Shown: one piece after another, positions 15,203 through 22,518 of the stretch
Numbering within the stretch: the first letter of the stretch is position 1
Layout of the letters: each line of letters starts with the position of its first letter
DNA from: Sphingomonas sp. CL5.1
GTDB lineage: Bacteria; Pseudomonadota; Alphaproteobacteria; Sphingomonadales; Sphingomonadaceae
DNA: 64,000 nucleotides
NCBI RefSeq assembly: GCF_013344685.1
Contig: NZ_CP050137.1
Coordinates: 1,492,001-1,556,000 of the forward strand
Reading direction: 5' to 3'
Notes under the pieces: generated by a model
What the model saw: the letters and a program-made list of their open reading frames with translations, nothing else
What the model was told of the DNA's origin: nothing
Databases searched by the model: none
Made by a program: the position numbers and the translations under genes

Positions 15203-16639
15203 ATGCCTCCTTCCGCCAGCCTGTCGCCAGCCGCGATCGCGATGAACCGTTTTGGGCTCGGCGCCCGGCCCGACGATACGCTGCCCGCCGACCCGAAGGG
15301 GTGGCTCAAGGAGCAGTTCGTCCGCTTCCAGCCCGCCACCGCCGCCTTCGCCGCGCTGCCCGATGCGGGAGAGCTGGTGCGGACCTACCTCGACGAGCAG
15401 CGGCAATTGCGGCGGCAGGCCAGTCGCGAACAGATGGCGTCGCCTGTCGCCGCCGGTACGAAATCGATCGAGCAGAAGGCCGCGCGGCGGGATTATGCGC
15501 AGGACGTGCAGGCGCTCTACCGTCAGGCGGTGCAGGCGCGCGCGCAGGCGGCGCTCGACACGCCGGCACCCTTTGTGGAGCGTCTGGTCCACTTCTGGTC
15601 CAATCATTTCTGCGTCTCGGCGGACAATCCGCAGGTGACCGCCTTCGCCGGTGCGTTCGAGCGCGATGCGATCCGCCCGCATGTGCTGGGCCGGTTCGAG
15701 GACATGCTGCTGGCGGTCGAGCATCATCCGGCGATGCTGATCTACCTCAACCAGATCCAGTCGATCGGCCCGGACAGCCTCGCCGCGCAGCGCGCGGCGC
15801 GCCGCAATCCCGAGCAGCGCCGCGGGCTCAACGAGAATCTCGGGCGCGAGATCATGGAATTGCACACGCTCGGCGTGCGTTCCGGATACGGTCAGGGCGA
15901 CGTCACCGAATTCGCGCGCGCGCTGACCGGCTGGTCGGTCGCCGGCATCGGGCCGGGCGGGGCAACGGATGGCCGCCCGGGCGATTTCCTGTTTCGTCCG
16001 CAACTCCATGAACCGGGTGCGCGGACCATCCTCGGCAAGCGCTACGGGGAGGATGGCGAGGCGCAGGCGCGCGCCGCGCTGATCGATTTCGCCCGCGCGC
16101 CGGCCACCGTGACCCATGTCGCCACCAAGCTCGCGCGGCACTTCGCCGGAGACGCGCCGCCGCCCGCGCTGGTCGAGCGGCTGGCCGCTTCGTTCCAGCG
16201 CAGCGGCGGCGCTCTCCCGGCGCTCTATCGCGCGCTGATCGACAGCCCGGAACCGTGGCAGCCCCGGCCGCTCAAGTTCAAGACGCCGTGGGAATGGACG
16301 ATATCCGCGCTGCGCGGGCTGGGCCGGAGCGAGATTGGCGCGATGCAGGTCGCCGCGATCCAGAATCAGCTCGGCCAGCCGGTATGGAAGCCCGGCTCGC
16401 CCGCCGGCTGGGACGATATCGCGGCGAGCTGGGCGGGGCCGGACGCGCTGCTCCGCCGGGTCGATTTCGCGCAGCGGCTGGTCGCACCGGTGGGCGACCG
16501 GCTCGACGCACGGCAACTCGGCCCGCGCCTGCTGCCCGCCTCGTTCAGCCGCGCGACCGCCGAAGAGGTGGGACGCGCCGAAAGCCCCGGCGACGCGCTG
16601 GCGCTGCTGCTCGTCTCGCCCGATTTCCTGCGGAGGTGA
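15203..16639 (+). CDS. DUF1800 family protein
   Basis: A 478-residue member of DUF1800, a widespread family of unknown function that is nearly always encoded next to DUF1501. Typical family stretches are present: AMNRFGLGARPDD at the start, FVERLVHFWSNHFCVS, NLGREIMELHTLGVRSGY, TEFARALTGW and HVATKLARHFAGD. It has no obvious signal peptide in the visible N-terminus. The DUF1501 partner begins five bases after its stop, so they are an operon. Confidence 0.9.
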   Translation: MPPSASLSPAAIAMNRFGLGARPDDTLPADPKGWLKEQFVRFQPATAAFAALPDAGELVRTYLDEQRQLRRQASREQMASPVAAGTKSIEQKAARRDYAQDVQALYRQAVQARAQAALDTPAPFVERLVHFWSNHFCVSADNPQVTAFAGAFERDAIRPHVLGRFEDMLLAVEHHPAMLIYLNQIQSIGPDSLAAQRAARRNPEQRRGLNENLGREIMELHTLGVRSGYGQGDVTEFARALTGWSVAGIGPGGATDGRPGDFLFRPQLHEPGARTILGKRYGEDGEAQARAALIDFARAPATVTHVATKLARHFAGDAPPPALVERLAASFQRSGGALPALYRALIDSPEPWQPRPLKFKTPWEWTISALRGLGRSEIGAMQVAAIQNQLGQPVWKPGSPAGWDDIAASWAGPDALLRRVDFAQRLVAPVGDRLDARQLGPRLLPASFSRATAEEVGRAESPGDALALLLVSPDFLRR

Positions 16640-16644
16640 AAGCC

Positions 16645-17793
16645 ATGATCGATCGCCGCCTGTTCCTCTCCTGTGCCGGCATCGGCGCGGGCGCCATGCT
16701 GATCGCGCCGCGCATGGCGCTCGCGGCGGTGGAAAGCGACCGCCGCTTCGTCTTCATCATCCAGCGCGGCGCGGCGGACGGCCTCAATATCGTCATGCCC
16801 TATGCCGATCCGGCCTATGCCCGGCTGCGCGGGGCGCTGGCGGGCGACATGGCGGCCGCGACCAAATTGGACGGAACGTTCGCGCTCCACCCCGCGCTCG
16901 CCGAAACCGCGAAGATGTTCGCGCAGCGGCAGGCGCTGTTCGTCCATGCGGTCGCCTCGCCCTATCGCGATCGATCGCATTTCGACGGCCAGAACGTGCT
17001 CGAGACCGGCGGCACCCAGCCCTATCAGGCGAAGGACGGCTGGTTGAACCGGCTCGTCGGCATGATGCCGGGGGCCGGAGATGACGCGATCGCGATCACC
17101 TCCACCGTGCCGATGGCGTTGCGCGGCGCGCGGCAAGTGACGTCTTATGCTCCGTCCGCGCTGCCGCAGCCCTCCGACGACCTGTTGTTGCGCGCCGGCA
17201 GGCTCTATGCGGAGGACCCGCAGCTCCATCCGCTGTGGACCGCCGCCCTGGAAGCACGCGGTCTCGCGGCGGGCAGCGGCGCGCGGCAGGACCCCGCCAG
17301 CCTCGGACGGCTGACCGCCAGTTTCCTGACCAAGCCGAACGGCCCGCGCATCGCGATGCTGGAAACCGGCGGGTGGGACACGCATAGCGGGCAGCAGGGG
17401 CGGCTGGCGGCGCAGCTCCGCGCGCTCGACACGTTGCTCGCGGCGCTGCGCGACGGCCTCGGGCCGGCATGGAAGGAGACGACCGTGCTGGTCGCGACCG
17501 AATTCGGGCGCACCGCCGCCGCCAACGGCACCGGCGGCACCGATCACGGCACCGGATCGGTGGCGTGGCTGGTCGGGGGCGCGGTGAAGGGCGGGCGCAT
17601 CGTCAGCGACTGGCCCGGCCTCGGCACCGGGCAGCTCTATCAGGATCGCGACCTGAAGCCGACGATGGCGCTTGACGCGCTGATCGCGGGCGTCGCTGCG
17701 GAAAGCATGGCGCTCGATCCGCAGCATGTGGCGCGGACGGTGTTTCCGCTCGCCGCGCCCGTCCGCCCGGTCACCGGGCTGATCGCCGCATAG
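16645..17793 (+). CDS. DUF1501 family exported protein
   Basis: A 382-residue protein with a Tat-like signal (IDRRLFLSCAGIGAGAML). DUF1501 proteins resemble alkaline-phosphatase/sulfatase-fold proteins; here the motifs VFIIQRGAADGLN, YRDRSHFDGQNVLETG, ETGGWDTHSGQ, TEFGRTAAANGTGGTDHGTGS fit the family. Start is taken at the ATG preceded by GGAGGTGAAAGCC; the open frame runs further upstream inside the DUF1800 gene. The substrate of this protein pair is not known. Confidence 0.9.
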   Translation: MIDRRLFLSCAGIGAGAMLIAPRMALAAVESDRRFVFIIQRGAADGLNIVMPYADPAYARLRGALAGDMAAATKLDGTFALHPALAETAKMFAQRQALFVHAVASPYRDRSHFDGQNVLETGGTQPYQAKDGWLNRLVGMMPGAGDDAIAITSTVPMALRGARQVTSYAPSALPQPSDDLLLRAGRLYAEDPQLHPLWTAALEARGLAAGSGARQDPASLGRLTASFLTKPNGPRIAMLETGGWDTHSGQQGRLAAQLRALDTLLAALRDGLGPAWKETTVLVATEFGRTAAANGTGGTDHGTGSVAWLVGGAVKGGRIVSDWPGLGTGQLYQDRDLKPTMALDALIAGVAAESMALDPQHVARTVFPLAAPVRPVTGLIAA

Positions 17794-17891
17794 CCGCGAC
17801 GGAAAATATCCTGTCGCGCGTTCAACCTTTCGGCCGGCGCGAGTGTGGAAGCGGCGGCCATGATCAGGTGTAACGGATCATGAGGAGTGCA

Positions 17892-18149
17892 ATGATGAAG
17901 AAGCTGGTTTGGGGCCTCGTCGCCACCGGAATGCTGATCGGTGCCGCCACCGCGGCGGATGCTGCGCAGGGCTGCGGCCCCGGCTGGCATCGCGGCCCTT
18001 ATGGCCGTTGCCACCCGGATCGCCGCCCGGTCTATATCGCGCCCGGCCCGGTGGCGATCGGCGTCTTCTATCCCGGACGCGGCTGGTGGGATGGCCATCG
18101 CTACTGGGGTCACCGTTATCGCTGGCACGGCGGGTGGCGCTATCGCTGA
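17892..18149 (+). CDS. Small exported Gly/His/Trp-rich protein (GCG-type)
   Basis: An 85-residue protein: signal peptide (MMKKLVWGLVATGMLIGAAT), then GCGPGWHRGPYGRCHPDRRP and a tail rich in Trp, Gly, Tyr, His and Arg (GYW/HRYW runs). The GCGxGxHRGPxGxC pattern is a recurring exported-protein motif of Alphaproteobacteria with unknown function. GAGGAGTGCA precedes the chosen ATG; an ATG four codons upstream is alternative. The histidines and two cysteines could bind metal. Confidence 0.75.
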   Translation: MMKKLVWGLVATGMLIGAATAADAAQGCGPGWHRGPYGRCHPDRRPVYIAPGPVAIGVFYPGRGWWDGHRYWGHRYRWHGGWRYR

Positions 18150-18185
18150 CGAGCTGACCGATACGAACAGACCGCTCCGCGAACA

Positions 18186-18221
18186 CTGGAAGACGCGACA
18201 TCCCGACGTCGCGCCTTCCAG
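18186..18221. terminator. Hairpin after the GCG-type gene
   Basis: CTGGAAG pairs with CTTCCAG, and an inner CGCGAC pairs with GTCGCG, giving a stable two-part stem 36 bases after the stop codon. There is no T-run, so it may be a factor-assisted terminator or a 3'-end stabiliser. Confidence 0.5.
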
Positions 18222-18328
18222 ACGCGAACGGCTTCAACCGCGCTGCTCAAGGAATTCGGTCACCCCGGAAAAGCGCCGCTATCCCGAAGAGTTGCCACAG
18301 GCCCACTCGCTGAGTGATGAGATATTGA

Positions 18329-18349
18329 AACCGCCTCGATCAGGCGGTT
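18329..18349 (-). terminator. Hairpin at the end of the LysR gene
   Basis: On the minus strand AACCGCC and GGCGGTT pair around a seven-base loop that contains the LysR stop codon, followed by TCAATAT. It plausibly ends the four-gene minus-strand operon. Confidence 0.5.
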
Positions 18350-19269
18350 GGGACGATCTTGGAAAGCTCGGCCTGCGCTTCCTCCAGAAAGGCGGATACC
18401 AATCGCGATTCGCGGAGGTTGATCGAGGTCACGAAGGCATATTGATGCGTGATCGGCGGCGCAAAACCGCGCATCGCCAGATCGTCGCGAAGGTAGCCAC
18501 GGGCGAGCAGCCGGTTGACGATCGCGATCCCCACGCCGCGCGCGGCCAGCGCGCAGGCGGAGCCATGGGTATGCGTCTCGATCGCGACCATCGGGCGCAG
18601 GCGATAATCGGCGAACGCCTGATCGACCTGGATGCGCCACTGTCGCCCGGAACCGAGCAGGATCAACGGCTCGTCGCGCAGCAGGTCGGGAGTGAGCACC
18701 TCATGCGCGGCGAGCGGATGGTGCGCCGGCAGCACGCAGGCCGATCCGCTCGCCACCAGGGGTTCGCAATGGAGATTGTCGCCCGCGACCGGCATCTTCA
18801 TGAAGCCGCAATCGACCACGCGGGTCGCGATCATCATGCGGCTGGTTTCCTGGCTGCGTGAATCGAGGTTGAAACGCACGCCGGGATGCTTTCGCAGGAA
18901 GCGGGCGACGATCGCGGGCAGCACGCCTTCGGAGAAGCTCGGCGGGGCGACGACGCTCAGTTCGCCGGCCGCCGAATTGGCGATATCCTCGGCCAGATTC
19001 GAGACGCGCTGCAATCCGGCGAGCGCGAACTCCACTTCCTCAGCGAGCAGCCTGCCGTCCTTGGTGGGCACGAGCTTGCCGCGATCGCGGTAGAACAGCT
19101 CGAAGCCGATCGCGCGCTCGAGCTGCGCCAGCGTGCGGCTGACACCGGGCTGGGTCATGCCGAGATTGGCCGCCGCGGCGGTGGCCGAGCCGGTGCGCAT
19201 CACCTCGGACAAGGTTTCCAGCGCGCGCACCCCGAGCGTGGCGAGCGGGCGGCGCGGCCCGGCGCTCAT
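18340..19269 (-). CDS. LysR-family transcriptional regulator
   Basis: A 309-residue regulator. The winged HTH occupies about residues 12-72 (ALETLSEVMRTGSATAAAANLGMTQPGVSRTLAQLERAIG split across the helices), and the remainder is the two-lobed effector-binding domain (LSVVAPPSFSEGVLPAIVARF, then GVGIAIVNRLLARGYL). It is the last gene of the minus-strand operon, three bases after the hydrolase gene, an unusual place for a LysR gene, which is more often divergent. It probably controls this operon in response to the imported substrate or its product. Confidence 0.93.
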   Translation of the reverse strand: MSAGPRRPLATLGVRALETLSEVMRTGSATAAAANLGMTQPGVSRTLAQLERAIGFELFYRDRGKLVPTKDGRLLAEEVEFALAGLQRVSNLAEDIANSAAGELSVVAPPSFSEGVLPAIVARFLRKHPGVRFNLDSRSQETSRMMIATRVVDCGFMKMPVAGDNLHCEPLVASGSACVLPAHHPLAAHEVLTPDLLRDEPLILLGSGRQWRIQVDQAFADYRLRPMVAIETHTHGSACALAARGVGIAIVNRLLARGYLRDDLAMRGFAPPITHQYAFVTSINLRESRLVSAFLEEAQAELSKIVPTA

Positions 19270-19272
19270 CGC

Positions 19273-21105
19273 TCAGCCTTCCGCGTCGGCGACGATCGGC
19301 AGGATGATGCGCGAGGGATGATCGCGATCGACGAAGACACTGTTGCGCGCGACCGCCGGCGGCGCGTCCGGCACGCGCCAGTCGCTGTTCGGATTGACGT
19401 CGAAATGCGGGAAATTGCTGCTCGACACCTCGATGCGGATGCGGTGCCCGGCGCGGAACAGGTTGCTCGTCGGGAACGCGCGGACAGTGAGGGCATGGAC
19501 CTTTCCCGGCTCCAGCGGCTGCGGATGCTCGAACGAATTGCGGAAGCGCGCGCGCAGGATGCCATGCGCGAGGTTCAGCGCATAGCCCCGCGGATAGTCG
19601 GGGTTCGGCGGATAGACATCGACCAGCTTGATCGTGAAATCGGTGTCGACCGCCGAGGAAGCGACGTGCAGATGCGCGACGACATTGCCCGTCACCTCGA
19701 CATCGCGTGCGAGCGGCCCGGTCTCGAACACCAGCACGTCGGCGCGATCGGCGAGCGCGCGGCCGGGATGGCGCGCGCCGAACAGCGTTTCCGTCTCGCG
19801 CTGGTCATAGCCGCCCGCGAACATCACCGGCGCGCCGGACGCGATCGCGCCGCCGATCGTCGGCACCGGATCGGCAGGGTCGAAATCATAGGATAGCGGC
19901 CGGGCGTCCGCTTCCGGCGGCGTCTCGCGCAGGATACCGTCATCGTGCAGGAACATCGCCACGTCGCGCGCGCGGGTGGGTGGCCATGCCAGCTCGTCAC
20001 GCCAGCGGCCGCCGTGATCGAGCCGCCCCGCCGCCGTCCGCCGCCCGCTGCCGCCGCCCATCACGAAGATGCGCACCGGCGCGGGGAGGTGCGCGGGCGC
20101 GTCCTCGCGGCCCAGCATGTGCCGGTCGAACCAGTCGCGGCGCAGCGTGAAATAGTCCGGCCCGACATGGCCGTCGAGCACCGCTTCCGCGCCGAAATCC
20201 GCGTCGCCGGCATAGGTCACCGATCGCTGCCCATGCGTCCACGGGCCGAGCACCAGCTTGATCGGACCGCGCTTGATCGGGGCGAGCGCGGTGAAATTGT
20301 CGATCGCGGTCTGCGAATAGGGATCGTACCAGCTCGCCATATGCACCGCCGGCACATCGGCATAATCACGATAGGCATCGAACGCGTAGATGCCGCGCTG
20401 CTTCCAGAAATCGGTCAACCGGTCATTGTCCCATTGCTCGACGACATAGGCTTCATATTCCGGCGCGGCGGCGAGCGGCGAACGGCCGATGCGCCAGCGG
20501 CGGCCGATCCATTGCTCGATCGATTCGCGCTCCAGCGCGGCGCGGCGCGCTGGATCGGCGGCGGTCTCCGGCGATTGCAGCGCGTGCTTGCGCGCCCAGG
20601 TGAGCTGCTTCAGCTCGAACGCGCCGCCCTGCCGCGCGCCGCCGTGATAGGCGCTGGAGAAGCCGCCGGAATCGAGGAACATCGCCTTGAGGCCCGGCGG
20701 GTCCAGACAGGCCAGCGCGTTCTGCACATGCGCGCCATAGGACAGGCCGAGCGTGCCGATCCGCCCGTCGCACCACGGCTGTTCGAGCAGCCAGGCGAGC
20801 GTGTCCGCCCCGTCCTCCGCTTCGCTGAGATATTTGGTGAATATGCCCTCCGATCCGAAGCGGCCGCGGCAATCCTGCAGGACATAGGCATAGCCGGCTT
20901 CGGCGAACCACCGCGCGATCTCCGGCTTGGGGCGTGGCACGGGATCGGCGGCGGTGAGGTCACCGTGATTGGTGCCGCGCTTGTCATAGGGTGTCCGCTC
21001 CAGCAGCACCGGGAACGGCCCCGGCCCGGCGGGGAGGTAGATGTCGGTCGCCAGATGCACGCCGTCGCGCATCGGCACCATGCGGTCGCTCAGGATGGAG
21101 GTCAT
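19273..21105 (-). CDS. CocE/NonD family serine hydrolase
   Basis: A 610-residue alpha/beta hydrolase of the CocE/NonD family, which includes cocaine esterase, alpha-amino-acid ester hydrolases, glutaryl acylase and X-Pro dipeptidyl peptidases. The nucleophile elbow GLSYGA puts the catalytic serine at residue 122, and the family's MRDGVHLATDIYLP start and VLQDCRGRFGSEG strand are present. The C-terminal ~220 residues form the jelly-roll domain (RFRNSFEHPQPLEPGKVHAL, then FPHFDVNPNSD). No export signal is visible. The gene lies two bases after the carrier gene, so it probably cleaves an imported ester, amide or peptide. Confidence 0.9.
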   Translation of the reverse strand: MTSILSDRMVPMRDGVHLATDIYLPAGPGPFPVLLERTPYDKRGTNHGDLTAADPVPRPKPEIARWFAEAGYAYVLQDCRGRFGSEGIFTKYLSEAEDGADTLAWLLEQPWCDGRIGTLGLSYGAHVQNALACLDPPGLKAMFLDSGGFSSAYHGGARQGGAFELKQLTWARKHALQSPETAADPARRAALERESIEQWIGRRWRIGRSPLAAAPEYEAYVVEQWDNDRLTDFWKQRGIYAFDAYRDYADVPAVHMASWYDPYSQTAIDNFTALAPIKRGPIKLVLGPWTHGQRSVTYAGDADFGAEAVLDGHVGPDYFTLRRDWFDRHMLGREDAPAHLPAPVRIFVMGGGSGRRTAAGRLDHGGRWRDELAWPPTRARDVAMFLHDDGILRETPPEADARPLSYDFDPADPVPTIGGAIASGAPVMFAGGYDQRETETLFGARHPGRALADRADVLVFETGPLARDVEVTGNVVAHLHVASSAVDTDFTIKLVDVYPPNPDYPRGYALNLAHGILRARFRNSFEHPQPLEPGKVHALTVRAFPTSNLFRAGHRIRIEVSSSNFPHFDVNPNSDWRVPDAPPAVARNSVFVDRDHPSRIILPIVADAEG

Positions 21106-21107
21106 GG

Positions 21108-22493
21108 TCAGTAACCGACCAGCACGGCGATCATCAGCGCCGCCGCCGACAACAGGGTCAGCAGCGCGAACAGCGGCGCGGCGAAGCGGAACCAGCGGTT
21201 GTACGGGATGCCCGCCGCCGCGAGATAGGCGAGCAGCATCCCCGAGGTCGGCGCGAGCATGTTGACGAGGCCGTTGCCGAGCAGGAACGCGAGCACCGTC
21301 GTCTGCCCCGACACGCCCGCCGAAGCCGCGATCGGGCCGAGCACCGGGATGCTCAGCGCCGCCTTGGCCGAGGTAGAGGGGATCAGCAGCGTCAGGATCA
21401 TCTCCACGCCCATCACGATCGGCGCGACGATCACCGGCGACATGCCGTGGATGCCGGAGGAGACCGCCTCGATGATCGTGTCGAGGATCTGCCCGTCGCG
21501 CAGGATCACCTCCACCGCGCGACCCATGCCGACCAACAGGGCGGCGAGCATCATCGATTTCATCCCGTCGACGAACAGCGCCACGCCCGTCCGCGCCGGC
21601 ATCCGCGCGGCGAGCGCCATCACCGCGGCGGCGGAGATGAACAGGGCGGTGAACTCGCCGTCGCCCCAGCCGAATTCGAGCGACCCCACCACCAGCAGCA
21701 CCAGCGTCGCGCCAGCGATCAGCAGGATCGCGAGATGGCGCGGGGAGAGGCGCTCGTCCTCGATTGGCGCTGGCGTCGAGACGATCCGCGCCTCGCGCAG
21801 CACGTAGAGCATCGCGATGGCGAGGAACGTCACCCAGATCGCCAGCCGAAAGCCTAGTCCGCTGAACACCGGCACGTTGACGATCGGCTGCGCGATCAGG
21901 AGCGCAACCGGGCTGGTGACGGAGGCAAGGTAACCGACCTTCGCGGCGAGGGTGACGATCGCGAAGCCGAACATCCGGCTCCGCCCCAATCGCTCGGCCA
22001 GTGCGATCATCACCGGGATCAGCAGCAGATATTCGGAGATCATGCCGAGGAACGTGCTGCCCGCCGAGAAGGCGAGCATCAGCACCGGCACGAGGATCGC
22101 CATCCGCCCCCGACTGATACCGATCAGCCGCTGGATGCCGGCGTCCAGCGCCCCCGTCGAGCGCATCACGCCGAACATCCCGCCCAGCGACAGGATCATG
22201 AAGATCAGCGGCGCGGATTTCTTCAGCCCCACCGGGATCGAGGTGGCCAGCGCGACCGGGCTGACCGGCCGCGCCTCGCCCGCCGCCGCCTTCCCCGGCA
22301 GCAGCGCCGCCGGCCCGAGCGGCTTGGGGAGCGATCGATAGGTGCCGGCGATCACCGGCGCATTCTCCTTGTCGGAGACGCGCTGGTGCTCGCCGGAGGG
22401 AATGACCCAGGTCAGCGCGATCGCGAGGATCATCGCCGCCAGCATCATCAGCACCGGATCGAGCGATCCGTGGTGCCTGCCTTGCCCCGTCAT
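21108..22493 (-). CDS. YfcC-family inner-membrane carrier
   Basis: A 461-residue membrane protein with about 12 hydrophobic helices. It fits the YfcC / C4-dicarboxylate anaerobic carrier (ArcD-like) family: early ALTWVIPSGEHQR, the re-entrant SAGSTFLGMISEYLLLIPVM stretch, and near the end STSAKAALSIPVLGPIA and LAPTSGMLLAYLAAAGIPYNRW. The family is thought to move amino acids, peptides or dicarboxylates. It lies between a TonB receptor and a hydrolase, so it is the likely inner-membrane step for the same substrate. Confidence 0.88.
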   Translation of the reverse strand: MTGQGRHHGSLDPVLMMLAAMILAIALTWVIPSGEHQRVSDKENAPVIAGTYRSLPKPLGPAALLPGKAAAGEARPVSPVALATSIPVGLKKSAPLIFMILSLGGMFGVMRSTGALDAGIQRLIGISRGRMAILVPVLMLAFSAGSTFLGMISEYLLLIPVMIALAERLGRSRMFGFAIVTLAAKVGYLASVTSPVALLIAQPIVNVPVFSGLGFRLAIWVTFLAIAMLYVLREARIVSTPAPIEDERLSPRHLAILLIAGATLVLLVVGSLEFGWGDGEFTALFISAAAVMALAARMPARTGVALFVDGMKSMMLAALLVGMGRAVEVILRDGQILDTIIEAVSSGIHGMSPVIVAPIVMGVEMILTLLIPSTSAKAALSIPVLGPIAASAGVSGQTTVLAFLLGNGLVNMLAPTSGMLLAYLAAAGIPYNRWFRFAAPLFALLTLLSAAALMIAVLVGY

Positions 22494-22518
22494 CGTATCG
22501 CGCCCGCCGTCGCCAAGC

